Numbered from the stretch's first letter, positions 44,291-53,341 are shown. The stretch is 64,000 bases of DNA from Sphingobium sp. OAS761 (GCF_024168485.1 NZ_JALJVY010000005.1:186001-250000); one strand, 5' to 3'. Made by a program: numbers and translations. Notes: generated by a model from the letters alone, not told the origin.

Positions 44291-45667
44291 TTACGAAAAT
44301 TCCCAGGGCAGGCCTGCTTGCGCGAGCTGAAATTCCATTTCCGACAATAGTCGGCGCAGGCCTTTTGAATCGGATGATTCGGCGCGCGCGACCAGTGCAG
44401 CCTGGGTATTGGAGGCACGCAGAAGCCACCACCCGTCCCGCGATCGGACCCTGACGCCATCCAGTTCCGTCATGGTTGCGCCGGTCGTTCGAAGCCGGGC
44501 GCGAATCTCGTCCACCAGCAAAAATTTGCGATCTTCCGCCACCGGAATTCGCAGTTCCGGTGTGCTGGGGAGCCGGGGCATGGTGTCGTGCAGGTCCGCA
44601 ACGCTCCGCCCAAGCCGCCCGACCGCGCCGATCAGCCTTACGGCGGCGTAGAGCCCGTCATCATAGCCGAAATAATCGTCGGCAAAGAAGAGATGGCCGG
44701 TCATCTCGCCGCCCAGAGAGGCGCCAATCTGCTTCATTCTGGACTTTATGTGACTGTGCCCGGTCTTCCACATGTCGGGCCGGCCGCCCAGCGTCCCAAT
44801 CAGGTCGAAAACCGCCTGACTGGTCTTTACATCCGCCACGATCGCCGCTCCCGGTCGTCTTTGCAGCACGTCGCGTGCGAACAGGCCGAGCAACTGGTCG
44901 CCCCAGATCGTCCTCCCCTGCCCGTCCACCACGCCGATGCGGTCGGCGTCTCCATCGAAAGCCACTCCGAAGTCGAGCTGCTTGTCGAGGACGAGCGCCC
45001 GCAACGCGCCCAGATTGGTTTCTATGGAAGGATCGGGATGATGGTTGGGAAAGTGACCGTCCACCTGGGTGAAAAGCAGGTGATGCTCACCCGGCAAGCG
45101 TTGCGTGAGCGCTTCGATCACGGGACCCGCGACACCATTGCCCGCGTCCCATCCGATACGGCAGGCAGGACCGTCGAACCCGTCCAGCAGCCGGGCGACA
45201 TAGCGGTCCATGATGTCGATAGTGTCGACCCTGCCGGTTCCCCACTCCCAATCGCCCGCCGCCGCCATCTTCCCCAGATCCTGGATCGCCTCGCCGAAAT
45301 AGGGCGCGTGGCGATGCACCAGCTTGAAGCCGTTCTGATCGCCGGGATTATGGCTGCCGGTTACTTCTATGGCACCGTCCACCTGCTCGACCGCCTCGGC
45401 GTAATAGAGCATCGGCGTGCAGGCCAGGCCGATGCGCAGGACGCCGACGCCGGCCTGCGCCAACCCATCCACCAGCGCGGATTCCAGCATCGGTGAACTC
45501 AGGCGCCCGTCATGGCCGACCGCGACGCGCGATCCGCCCTTCCGCCTGATGACCGTCCCGAAACTGCGTCCCAGCGCATGCGCATCGGCCCCGTTCAGGT
45601 TCTGCCCGACAGTGCCGCGCAGGTCATAGTCGCGCAGCAGGGTCGGATCGAAACGATGCGCTTTCAT
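44291..45667 (-). CDS. Phosphomannomutase/phosphoglucomutase (alpha-D-phosphohexomutase)
   Basis: The 458-aa product has the phosphoserine active site VTGSHNP (about residues 103-109), the metal loop DGDADRIGV and the sugar loop GGEMTGH. It interconverts 6- and 1-phosphates of mannose and glucose for nucleotide sugars (GDP-mannose, UDP-glucose) used in polysaccharides and glycolipids. It resembles the bifunctional AlgC/PgmG class. Length is normal. It begins 9 bp after the J-domain gene and may be its cotranscribed downstream neighbour. Confidence 0.93.
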   Translation of the reverse strand: MKAHRFDPTLLRDYDLRGTVGQNLNGADAHALGRSFGTVIRRKGGSRVAVGHDGRLSSPMLESALVDGLAQAGVGVLRIGLACTPMLYYAEAVEQVDGAIEVTGSHNPGDQNGFKLVHRHAPYFGEAIQDLGKMAAAGDWEWGTGRVDTIDIMDRYVARLLDGFDGPACRIGWDAGNGVAGPVIEALTQRLPGEHHLLFTQVDGHFPNHHPDPSIETNLGALRALVLDKQLDFGVAFDGDADRIGVVDGQGRTIWGDQLLGLFARDVLQRRPGAAIVADVKTSQAVFDLIGTLGGRPDMWKTGHSHIKSRMKQIGASLGGEMTGHLFFADDYFGYDDGLYAAVRLIGAVGRLGRSVADLHDTMPRLPSTPELRIPVAEDRKFLLVDEIRARLRTTGATMTELDGVRVRSRDGWWLLRASNTQAALVARAESSDSKGLRRLLSEMEFQLAQAGLPWEFS

Positions 45668-45676
45668 AAGGTCCGC

Positions 45677-46111
45677 CTAATCGCCGCGGTCCACTGTCCG
45701 CTGCTGCGCCAGAAGCAGGTCGCGCGCGGCATTGATCTGGGCTGCCAACGCTTCGGTCCCACCGCGGTCGGGGTGGACCGATGCGATCAGCCGGCGATGG
45801 GCGGCGCGTATTGCCTGCGCGTCCGCGTCCGGCGAAAGGCCGAGCAGGGCCCGGGCCTGGGCGACATCCTGCGCGCCGGGTTGCCGGACCCGCGCGGCAC
45901 GCTTGCGGCGCGTCCGGCCTTGTCGCGCGAAAAACAGAGCCGCGCCCATCAACAAGGGTGCGCCGATCACGGGCTTTCCCTTGGCCGCCAATATGGCGCC
46001 GACCAGTGCCGCGCCCAGGGCCATCCCGTCCTTTGCCGTCATGCGTTGCAGCCTCCCCGTCCAGATAAGCCAGCCGGCCAGTCCGATCAGCAGGAGCGCC
46101 AGCCATCCCAT
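45677..46111 (-). CDS. Membrane-anchored J-domain protein
   Basis: The 144-aa product has N-terminal membrane segments (GWLALLLIGLAGWLIW and a second one near residues 29-60) and a C-terminal J domain with the HPD tripeptide in IASVHPDRGGTEAL. The J domain stimulates the ATPase of Hsp70 (DnaK). The topology, with membrane at the N-terminus and J domain at the C-terminus, is like DjlA/TIM14-type proteins. Its ATG overlaps the mipZ stop by one base (TGATG), a tight coupling with the division regulator. Confidence 0.88.
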   Translation of the reverse strand: MGWLALLLIGLAGWLIWTGRLQRMTAKDGMALGAALVGAILAAKGKPVIGAPLLMGAALFFARQGRTRRKRAARVRQPGAQDVAQARALLGLSPDADAQAIRAAHRRLIASVHPDRGGTEALAAQINAARDLLLAQQRTVDRGD

Positions 46112-46917
46112 CAGGCCGCGCCGATCATGTCCATCGACACGGTTCCCTCCCGCGTCGGGAGCGCCAGGCCCGATATCATTTCTCGCAATTCCTGCCGCGC
46201 GGCGATGTGGCTGACGCCCAGTTCGCCCAGATGCCCCTTGTCCAGCAACGTCAGGCCCGAGGGAAAGAGTTCGCGGAAGATCACGCGCTCCGACAGGCCG
46301 GGGATAACCCGGAATCCGACCCGGCGGGACAATTCCGTCAGGGCGTCGCCGACGCGCTTCTTGTTCCTGGCATCATGATGCTGGACCCGGTTGCGCAGCA
46401 CCACCCAGTCGATCGAGACGCCATCGACCTTGGCCCGCGCCTTGCGCGTTTCAAAGATCAGTTCCGAATAGAAGGACAGTCGACGGACCTTGAACGTTTC
46501 CGGATCGACCTGCCCGATCAGGTCGAAGTCGACGAAGCTGTCATTCATCGGCGTTACCAGCGTGTTGGCGTGCGGCGCCAGATGGCGGGCAAATTCATCG
46601 TCTCGACCGGGCGTGTCGATGACCAGGAAATCCTTGCCCTGGGCTATCGTGACCACCTGATCGTCCAGAGCGGCAATGCTGTCGCCGACGAACACCTCGA
46701 AATCGGGCGTAGGCAGGTCGATACCGCGTCGACGCGCTGTGTCGCGGCGATTTTCCATATAGCGGGTCACGGTCCGCTGGCGTGGATCAAGGTCGATCAT
46801 GCCCACCGCATGACCCAGCGCGCTCAGCGCGATCGCAGTATGCACAGCCGTGGTGGATTTGCCGGTTCCACCCTTTTCATTGGCGAAAACGATCAGATGC
46901 GGCTGCCTGTTCGCCAT
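46111..46917 (-). CDS. mipZ: Division-plane positioning ATPase MipZ
   Basis: MipZ is a ParA-type ATPase that forms a gradient from ParB at the origin-proximal parS and blocks FtsZ near the poles, placing the septum at midcell. The 268-aa product has the deviant Walker A NEKGGTGKST (residues 13-22), the MIDLDPRQRT switch region and the DTPGRDDEF Walker B-like motif. The long RARKAR-like helix segments of MipZ are present (ETRKARAKVDG). It lies about 2.5 kb from the proposed origin, on the side of hemE. Confidence 0.93.
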   Translation of the reverse strand: MANRQPHLIVFANEKGGTGKSTTAVHTAIALSALGHAVGMIDLDPRQRTVTRYMENRRDTARRRGIDLPTPDFEVFVGDSIAALDDQVVTIAQGKDFLVIDTPGRDDEFARHLAPHANTLVTPMNDSFVDFDLIGQVDPETFKVRRLSFYSELIFETRKARAKVDGVSIDWVVLRNRVQHHDARNKKRVGDALTELSRRVGFRVIPGLSERVIFRELFPSGLTLLDKGHLGELGVSHIAARQELREMISGLALPTREGTVSMDMIGAA

Positions 46918-47026
46918 TGGACCTTGATAACCCCGTTGATTGTCGCAATGATTCTTGACGGTCGCGCAGACACAAGCCTAGCAGGACCTCCCTTGTCGGC
47001 CTGCCCATATCGGAGCCCTTCCTCCC

Positions 47027-47872
47027 GTGCAAATCCTGCGTGACATTCCCGCTTTGCGTACCGCAATCGCCGCCCTGCGGGCCGACGGAAAGCCGCTCGC
47101 CCTGGTGCCCACCATGGGTGCCCTGCATGAGGGCCATATGGCCCTGGTCGACGAAGCGCGGCGGCACGGACGCCATGTCGTCGTCTCGATCTTCGTCAAT
47201 CCCAAACAGTTCGCACCAACCGAGGATCTGGACGCCTACCCCCGACGCGAGGCAAAGGACGCGGCGATGCTGACGGCGGCGGGCGTGAACCTGCTCTGGG
47301 CGCCCGGCGTCGACATCATGTATCCGGCCGGCTTTGCCAGCACCATCAGCGTGTCGGGGGTAAGCGACGGGTTGGACGGCGCGGCCCGGCCCGGCCATTT
47401 CGACGGTGTGGCGACGGTCGTGACAAAGCTGTTCAACCAGGTGTGTCCCGATGTCGCCATTTTCGGCGAGAAGGATTATCAGCAACTGGCCGTCATCCGT
47501 CGGATGGTTGCCGATCTTGATATGCCGATCGACATTGTGGGCGTGCCCACGCAACGGGCCGAGGACGGGCTGGCCCTCTCCTCGCGCAACGCCTATCTCA
47601 ACGAAGCGGAACGCAAGGCGGCGCTCGCCCTGCCCCGTGCGCTGGGCGAAGCCAAGCGGCAGATGGAGAAGGGCGAAGCGGTCGAGGGCGCGCTCGCCAA
47701 AGCCATCGCCATACTGACGACTCATGGATTCGACCCGGTCGATTATGTCACCTTGTGCGACGCGGCGACGCTGGAACCCATCACCGTGCTGGACCGGCCG
47801 GCGCGATTGCTGGGCGCGGCGCGGCTGGGGCGGACCCGCCTGATCGACAATGTCGCGGTCCATCCAGCCTGA
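47027..47872 (+). CDS. panC: Pantothenate synthetase
   Basis: PanC ligates pantoate and beta-alanine with ATP to form pantothenate, the precursor of CoA. The 281-aa product has the nucleotide-binding HIGH-like motif PTMGALHEGH (about residues 28-37) and the KMSKS-like SSRNAYL. The start is GTG 47027; no ATG is available nearby in frame and homologues begin with MQ(I/V). It is on the plus strand within a minus-strand block, divergent from mipZ. Confidence 0.95.
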   Translation: MQILRDIPALRTAIAALRADGKPLALVPTMGALHEGHMALVDEARRHGRHVVVSIFVNPKQFAPTEDLDAYPRREAKDAAMLTAAGVNLLWAPGVDIMYPAGFASTISVSGVSDGLDGAARPGHFDGVATVVTKLFNQVCPDVAIFGEKDYQQLAVIRRMVADLDMPIDIVGVPTQRAEDGLALSSRNAYLNEAERKAALALPRALGEAKRQMEKGEAVEGALAKAIAILTTHGFDPVDYVTLCDAATLEPITVLDRPARLLGAARLGRTRLIDNVAVHPA

Positions 47873-47917
47873 CCGGCGTGTTCGTCGATCCGGCGGCCCG
47901 CCGCCAGCGGGATCTTG

Positions 47918-48358
47918 TCAGAAGGGTTTGACGATCACCGCGATGACGATCACTGCCGCGGCAATGCCGGGCACTTCGTTCAGCAACCGCAATTGCCGGT
48001 CGGTCAGCGGTCGCTGACCCCGGCCGAGCTTCTTCACATATGCTGCGATCCACCCGTGATAGCCCGACAGGCCGAGCACGAAGAGCAGTTTCAGGTGAAA
48101 CCAGCCGAAATGCCAGGCGCCGATCTCCACCATGAGCATCAGGCCGAAAATCCATACCAGGATGAGCGAAGGGTTGAGGATGATCCTGAGCAGCCGCGTT
48201 TCCCGTTCGATCCATCGCCGATCCTCCGGCGAACCGGGCACGGTTTCCTGATGATAGACGAAAAACCGCGGCATCATGAACAGTCCCGCCATCAGGAAGA
48301 TGACGAAGATCACGTGGGCGGCCTTCACCCATGGGTAGGCTGCGCCGAGATAGGCCAT
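47918..48358 (-). CDS. hemJ: Protoporphyrinogen oxidase HemJ
   Basis: The 146-aa product is a four-helix membrane protein of the HemJ (former CopD-like UPF0093) family. The conserved His lies in AAHVIFVIFLMAGLFMM and later MPRFFVYHQ, with FHLKLLFVLGLSGYHGW in the third helix. HemJ oxidises protoporphyrinogen IX to protoporphyrin IX, and heme b is thought to be bound by these histidines. It directly follows hemE (one-base overlap), giving a heme-biosynthesis pair. Confidence 0.93.
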   Translation of the reverse strand: MAYLGAAYPWVKAAHVIFVIFLMAGLFMMPRFFVYHQETVPGSPEDRRWIERETRLLRIILNPSLILVWIFGLMLMVEIGAWHFGWFHLKLLFVLGLSGYHGWIAAYVKKLGRGQRPLTDRQLRLLNEVPGIAAAVIVIAVIVKPF

Positions 48359-49416
48359 CAGTTGCGGTCTCCTTCCTGCCGCACATAGCTAAGCAGTGCA
48401 TCGACATGATCAATGGGGGTGTCGGGCAAAATGCCATGGCCCAGGTTGAAGATGTGCGGCCGGTCGCTAAAACCGGCGCGGATATTGTCCACCGCCTGCT
48501 CTACCGCCTTCCCGCCCGCGATCAGCGCCAGCGGATCGAGATTGCCCTGCACGGGCAAACCTGCGGGCAGCGCCGCATTTGCCCAGTGGGGATCGACCGT
48601 TTCGTCGACGCCGACCGCGTCCACGCCCGTACCGCGTGCATAATCGGGAAGTTTTGCGCCCGCGCCCTTGGGGAAGCCGATAATCGGAATATCCGGATGC
48701 CGCGCCTTGAGCCCCTTCACGATCGCGCGGTTCGGGGCGATCACCCAGCGTTCGAACTGAAGCGGAGACAGGCTGCCCGCCCAGCTGTCGAACAGCTGCA
48801 CCGCTTCCACGCCCGCTTCGATCTGGCCGGACAGATAGACGATGGTCGCGTCGACTATGGCGTCGATCAGCGCGGCGAAGCGATCCGGTTCCTGATAGGC
48901 CATGCGTCGCGCCGGGCCTTGGTCCTTGCTGCCCTGTCCCGCGACCATATAGGTTGCAATGGTCCAGGGGCTACCGGCGAAACCGAGGAAGGTCACGGAC
49001 GGGTCGAGCGCCGCCTTCACACGCCGCACCGTTTCGTAGACCGCATCGAACCGACCGAAATCCGGAGTCAGCGCGGACAGGTCCGCTTCCGCCAGGATCG
49101 GCGCAAGCCTGGGACCTTCCCCCGCCTCGAACCACAAATCTTGTCCCATCGCGTAAGGGACGATCAATATGTCGGAAAACAGGATGGCGCCGTCAAAGCC
49201 GAACCGCCGCAGCGGCTGGAGCGTCACTTCGGCCGCCGCGCCACTGTCATAGACCAGTTCGAGGAAACCGCCCTTCTGCGCACGCAATTCGCGATATTCG
49301 GGCAGATAGCGACCGGCCTGGCGCATCAGCCAGATGGGCGGCACGGTGGGCCGTTCACCCTTGAGCACGCCGAGCAGCGGTTTTTCGGCGGTGACCGCCG
49401 GGGCGTCGAAGCGCAT
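48358..49416 (-). CDS. hemE: Uroporphyrinogen decarboxylase
   Basis: HemE removes four carboxyl groups from uroporphyrinogen III to give coproporphyrinogen III. The 352-aa product has the signature WLMRQAGRYLPEYRELR near the N-terminus and GFPKGAG plus DWRVP-like VDETVDP later on. I chose ATG 49416 (MRFDAPAV). Its leader lies in the proposed origin, as hemE does in Caulobacter. hemJ follows with one-base overlap. Confidence 0.96.
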   Translation of the reverse strand: MRFDAPAVTAEKPLLGVLKGERPTVPPIWLMRQAGRYLPEYRELRAQKGGFLELVYDSGAAAEVTLQPLRRFGFDGAILFSDILIVPYAMGQDLWFEAGEGPRLAPILAEADLSALTPDFGRFDAVYETVRRVKAALDPSVTFLGFAGSPWTIATYMVAGQGSKDQGPARRMAYQEPDRFAALIDAIVDATIVYLSGQIEAGVEAVQLFDSWAGSLSPLQFERWVIAPNRAIVKGLKARHPDIPIIGFPKGAGAKLPDYARGTGVDAVGVDETVDPHWANAALPAGLPVQGNLDPLALIAGGKAVEQAVDNIRAGFSDRPHIFNLGHGILPDTPIDHVDALLSYVRQEGDRN

Positions 49417-49419
49417 CAG

Positions 49420-49707
49420 ACTCTCTCTATAATTTAGATTCAATAAGGATGCTGGAGATATAGGGGCGTTGGTAGCGGGGTTTATGCGCTGTGCCCGCTT
49501 TTGCCAACAGATTGACTCGTCATCGACGTCCGATGGGTGCCCGAGTCCATGACATTATCCCCGTTATCCACAGACTGTGGATGAAAAACGGTGCCTGTTG
49601 GCGGCCTGTGGATGAAATTTAGCAAGGCGGGGAGGAGAAAAACCGGGTTGCTTCATCCGCAACTCGTTCCTTGCTTTATCCACAACCACCCCACAGAGAT
49701 ATGCGGC
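49420..49707. other. Likely chromosomal replication origin (oriC)
   Basis: The gap between divergent hemE and ppsR holds two perfect DnaA boxes TTATCCACA on the plus strand (49564-49572 and 49676-49684). It also holds two one-mismatch boxes TCATCCACA on the minus strand (49576-49584 and 49607-49615), and a weak TTATCCCCG (49555-49563). An AT-rich stretch (about 49421-49450) next to hemE could be the unwinding element. Gene order hemE | oriC | ppsR-maf-aroE-coaE-dnaQ matches Caulobacter, where the origin is between hemE and the ppsR homologue. Transcription diverges from this point on both sides. Origin function is inferred from boxes plus synteny. Confidence 0.85.
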
Positions 49708-50535
49708 ATGGCGCGCATCCATCTTCACCTCCTGTCCGATTCCACCGGCGAGACGCTGGAGAATATCGCCAAGGCGGCGATCGGCCTGTTCGAGAATGTG
49801 GAGGCGATCCGGCATTTCTGGCCGATGGTGCGGTCGGAAATCCATCTCGACCGGATCATGGAGGAAATTTCCGCCAATCCCGGTCTCGTTCTCTTCACCC
49901 TCACCAATCACCCGCTGCGCAAGCGGCTGGAGACGCGCTGCCGTGCGCTGGGCCTGCCCCATGTCGCGGCGCTGGACAGCGTGGCCGATGCCCTGTCCAA
50001 CATATTGGGTCAGGAAACCCGGACGCGACCGGGCCGAAAACATATTTTGGACGAGGCCTATTTCGCGCGGATCGAGGCCATCCAGTTCACCATCGCCCAT
50101 GACGACGGGGTAGGACATGAAAATTGGGAGGAAGCCGACATCGTGCTTGCGGGCGTGTCCCGTGCGTCGAAGACGCCGACCTCCATCTATCTTGCCAACC
50201 GCGGGTACAAGACGGCCAATATTCCCCTGGTTCCCGAATCCCCGCCGCCGCGCAGCCTGTTCGCCCTGCGGCATCCGATGGTGGTGGGGCTGACGGTCAG
50301 TCCGGAACGACTGATCCAGATTCGCCGGAATCGGCTGCTGTCGCTCAATCAGACGCCGGAAACCGCCTATGTCGACATGGAGAAGGTGCAGGATGAGCTG
50401 GCCTTCGCCCGGCGCATGTTCGCGGACAATGGCTGGCCGGTGATCGACATGACGCGCCGGTCGATAGAGGAGGCTGCGGCCGCCATCATCAACCTGTTCA
50501 ATGACCGCGTGCTGGCGGACGGAGAAGAGGCATGA
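49708..50535 (+). CDS. ppsR: Phosphoenolpyruvate synthase regulatory protein (kinase/pyrophosphorylase, DUF299)
   Basis: The 275-aa product has the DUF299 P-loop GVSRASKTPTSIYLA (about residues 148-162) and starts HLHLLSDSTGETLE, typical of the bifunctional ADP-dependent kinase/Pi-dependent phosphorylase that switches PEP synthase or pyruvate phosphate dikinase on and off. I chose ATG 49708 because homologues start MARIHLHLLSDS. Its leader contains a DnaA box 23 bp upstream of the start, so replication initiation proteins may affect its expression. Confidence 0.93.
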   Translation: MARIHLHLLSDSTGETLENIAKAAIGLFENVEAIRHFWPMVRSEIHLDRIMEEISANPGLVLFTLTNHPLRKRLETRCRALGLPHVAALDSVADALSNILGQETRTRPGRKHILDEAYFARIEAIQFTIAHDDGVGHENWEEADIVLAGVSRASKTPTSIYLANRGYKTANIPLVPESPPPRSLFALRHPMVVGLTVSPERLIQIRRNRLLSLNQTPETAYVDMEKVQDELAFARRMFADNGWPVIDMTRRSIEEAAAAIINLFNDRVLADGEEA

Positions 50536-51125
50536 TCGTGCTGGCGTCGCAGAGCGCGAGCCGCCGGGCCCTGCTGGCGGCCGCGCAGGTGCCGTTCGAG
50601 GCAATGTCGCCCGGTGTCGACGAGGAGGCGGCGAAGGAGGCGTTGCGGGCCGACGGACTGGACGCGCGCGCGCTGGCGGATGCGCTGGCCGAGCTAAAGG
50701 CGTTGCGGATTTCCCGCCGGCTTCCCGGCGCGCTGGTCCTGGGATGCGATCAGACGCTGAGCCTGGACGATGGCACCATGATCGACAAGGCGGTGGACCG
50801 GGATGATGCGGGCCGTATCCTGCGGCTGCTGTCGAAAAGAGTGCATCATCTGCACAGCGCGGCGGTCGTCGCGCTCAATGGCGAGGCGATATGGCGCCAT
50901 GTCGAACGGGTGCGGATGACCGTGCGCCGGTTGTCGGACGACTTCATCGACTCCTATCTCGACAGCGACTGGGACGCGTGTCGCTGGTGCGTGGGATGTT
51001 ACCGGATCGAAGGACCGGGCGCGCAGCTGTTCAGCCGGGTGGAAGGAAGCCAGTTCGCGATTCAGGGTCTGCCGTTGCTGCCCCTGCTTGACTTTCTGCG
51101 CGCGCGTGGCGTTCTGGCGGCATGA
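50532..51125 (+). CDS. maf: Maf-family nucleotide pyrophosphatase
   Basis: The 197-aa product has LASQSASRRALL at the N-terminus and GCDQTL in the middle, the motifs of Maf proteins that hydrolyse non-canonical or modified nucleoside triphosphates and may act in division arrest. Length is normal. ATG overlaps the ppsR stop as ATGA and its own stop overlaps aroE by 4 nt, so ppsR-maf-aroE-coaE are translationally chained. Confidence 0.93.
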   Translation: MIVLASQSASRRALLAAAQVPFEAMSPGVDEEAAKEALRADGLDARALADALAELKALRISRRLPGALVLGCDQTLSLDDGTMIDKAVDRDDAGRILRLLSKRVHHLHSAAVVALNGEAIWRHVERVRMTVRRLSDDFIDSYLDSDWDACRWCVGCYRIEGPGAQLFSRVEGSQFAIQGLPLLPLLDFLRARGVLAA

Positions 51126-51946
51126 CCGACACGCTTCCCTATGCCGAGGTGATTGGTGACCCGATCGCGCACAGCAAATCCCCGCTGATTCATAATTTCT
51201 GGCTAAGGGCGCTGAATATCGAAGCGGAATATCGCAAGACCCATGTGACGAGCGAGGGGCTGGCGGCCTATTTCCTGCAACGGCGTGCCGATCCGGACTG
51301 GCTGGGCTGCAACGTGACCATTCCGCACAAGATAGCGGTGATGGACTATACCGACGACCCGGGCGGAGTCCGGTCGCGGATCGGGGCGATGAACACGATC
51401 GCGAGTGAAACAGGCGGTCCGCTTATCGGCACCAATACCGATGCGGGCGGGTTTCTTCAGCCCTTGCTTCGCGATCAATGGCGCGGGCAGAGCGCGGTTC
51501 TGGTGGGTGCCGGCGGTGCAGCGCGCGCCGTCCTGTTCGCGCTGGGCAGCCTGGGCGTGCCCGATATCAGCATCATGGTGCGCGACATTGCAAAGGGACA
51601 GGCGCTGCTGGACCGGGCGGGCGTGAAGGGGCGTGTGATCGGCATCGACGACGCGGTTCCGGCGGCCGACCTGCTCGTCAACTCGACCTCGCTCGGCATG
51701 GTGGGCCAGCCCCGGTTCGAACCCGACCTGTCACCCTTGCCCGACGATGCGACGGTCTACGACATCGTCTATGCACCGTTGGAAACCGGCCTGTTGAAGG
51801 CGGCGCGGGGCAGGGGACTGAGAACGCTGGACGGACTGGAAATGCTCATCGGCCAGGCGGCGCTGGCGTTCGACATTTTTTTCGACGCGCAGGCGCCGCG
51901 CGACCTGGACGAAGAACTGCGCGCCCGTCTGCTCGCAGCGGCCTGA
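51122..51946 (+). CDS. aroE: Shikimate dehydrogenase
   Basis: AroE reduces 3-dehydroshikimate to shikimate with NADPH in aromatic amino acid synthesis. The 274-aa product shows DPIAHSKSPLIHNFWL (shikimate-binding serines), NVTIPHK with the catalytic Lys, NTDAGGF and the NADP-binding GAGGAARAV. It overlaps maf at the start, and its stop shares a base with the coaE ATG (TGATG). Confidence 0.95.
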   Translation: MTDTLPYAEVIGDPIAHSKSPLIHNFWLRALNIEAEYRKTHVTSEGLAAYFLQRRADPDWLGCNVTIPHKIAVMDYTDDPGGVRSRIGAMNTIASETGGPLIGTNTDAGGFLQPLLRDQWRGQSAVLVGAGGAARAVLFALGSLGVPDISIMVRDIAKGQALLDRAGVKGRVIGIDDAVPAADLLVNSTSLGMVGQPRFEPDLSPLPDDATVYDIVYAPLETGLLKAARGRGLRTLDGLEMLIGQAALAFDIFFDAQAPRDLDEELRARLLAAA

Positions 51947-52539
51947 TGGACATTTATGGCCTGACCGGCTCGATCGGCATGGGAAAGTCTGCCGTTGCCG
52001 CCATGTTGCGCCGGCAAGGCGTGCCGTTGTTCGATGCCGATGCGGCGGTTCATCGGTTGCAGGGACCGGGCGGCATGCTCCTGCCCGCGATCGAAGCGCG
52101 CTTTCCCGGCACGACAGGGTCGGCCGGGGTCGATCGGCAGAAGCTGGGCGCGGCGGTGTTCGGCAACCCGCAGGATCGAAGGGCGCTTGAAGCCATCGTG
52201 CATCCTGCTGTGAAGAGGGAGCGAAATCGCTTTCTGCGGCGCTATCGTTCGCGCCGCTTCGTGATTCTCGACATTCCCTTATTGTTCGAGACCGGCGGGC
52301 AGGCATGGCTTGACGGAGTCATCGTGGTAACCGCACCCGCCTGGAAACAGCGAAAGCGGGTGCTGGCCCGTCCCGGCATGACCGCAGCAAAATTTCGCCA
52401 GATCCTCGATTTGCAGACCCCCGATGCCGAAAAGCGGCGCCGGGCGGACCATATGATCGATACGGGCACGACATTCGACGCGACCCGGGCACAGGTCAGG
52501 CGTCTGGTCGCTTGCCTTGGCGCAAAGACAGGCAGATAA
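51946..52539 (+). CDS. coaE: Dephospho-CoA kinase
   Basis: CoaE phosphorylates dephospho-CoA, the last step of CoA synthesis. The 197-aa product begins YGLTGSIGMGKSAVAAML, the P-loop of the family, followed by FDADAAVH and DIPLLFETGG. Length is normal. dnaQ follows 20 bp downstream. With panC in the same window this gives two CoA-pathway genes near the origin. Confidence 0.95.
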   Translation: MDIYGLTGSIGMGKSAVAAMLRRQGVPLFDADAAVHRLQGPGGMLLPAIEARFPGTTGSAGVDRQKLGAAVFGNPQDRRALEAIVHPAVKRERNRFLRRYRSRRFVILDIPLLFETGGQAWLDGVIVVTAPAWKQRKRVLARPGMTAAKFRQILDLQTPDAEKRRRADHMIDTGTTFDATRAQVRRLVACLGAKTGR

Positions 52540-52559
52540 GGGTTAGCCCACGGAGTCGA

Positions 52560-53273
52560 ATGAAGAGGGCAATGCGCGAGGTCATTTTCGATACCGAAAC
52601 GACGGGATTCGATCCCGCTTCCGGCGACCGCATGGTCGAAATCGGCTGTATCGAGCTTATCAACCGCGTGCCTACGGGCCGGACGTTCCACGCCTATTAC
52701 AATCCCCAAAGGGACATGCCGGCGGCTGCTGAGGCGATCCACGGCCTTTCGTCCCAATTTCTTTCCGATAAGCCGCTCTTCGCCCACGGCGTGGAGGACC
52801 TTCTGGCCTTTCTCGAGGACAGCCCTCTGGTTGCACATAATGCCCGGTTCGATTTCGGCTTTCTGAATCACGAATTAGGGCTGTGCGCGAAAATGGCGAT
52901 CTCGATGGACCGGATGATCGATACCGTCGCCATCGCCCGTCAACTGCATCCGGGGGCTAAACATAGTCTGGACGCGCTCTGCACGCGCTATGGCATCGAC
53001 CGCAGCCATCGCGTGAAACATGGTGCGTTGCTGGACGCCGAGTTGCTGGCGCAACTCTATATCGAACTGACCGGAGGCCGTCAGATCGGCCTGGGTCTGG
53101 CACAGGAGGAAGCGAAAGAGAGTGCCAGGGCGGAACTCAACGCACCCGTTGCGGTTCGCCCTGTTCGTCCCGCGCGAGTCTTTGCGGCCAGCGCGGCGGA
53201 GCTGGAACGGCATGCAGCGTTCGTCGCGACGCTGGAAAAGCCGCTCTGGCTGGAGGGGGCGCAACCGGGCTGA
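52560..53273 (+). CDS. dnaQ: DNA polymerase III epsilon subunit (3'-5' proofreading exonuclease)
   Basis: The 237-aa product has the three exonuclease motifs: IFDTETTGFDP (Exo I), HNARFDFGFLNHEL (Exo II) and HGALLDAELLAQLY (Exo III with the catalytic His and Asp). The C-terminal about 55 residues would bind DnaE. I chose ATG 52560, which has GGAG 4 nt upstream; an ATG 4 codons later is also possible. secB, which often follows dnaQ near alphaproteobacterial origins, is not here. Confidence 0.94.
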   Translation: MKRAMREVIFDTETTGFDPASGDRMVEIGCIELINRVPTGRTFHAYYNPQRDMPAAAEAIHGLSSQFLSDKPLFAHGVEDLLAFLEDSPLVAHNARFDFGFLNHELGLCAKMAISMDRMIDTVAIARQLHPGAKHSLDALCTRYGIDRSHRVKHGALLDAELLAQLYIELTGGRQIGLGLAQEEAKESARAELNAPVAVRPVRPARVFAASAAELERHAAFVATLEKPLWLEGAQPG

Positions 53274-53341
53274 TCCCGGCATCGTGCCCCCACGTCAACC
53301 GGGCTGCGTTCCGCAGCTCGGCAAGAACAAGGAGAAGGCAT

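Noticed and set aside
49555..49563. TTATCCCCG as a further DnaA box
   Set aside because: Two mismatches from TTATCCACA make it too weak to count alone. It is kept only as a possible low-affinity site next to the good boxes.
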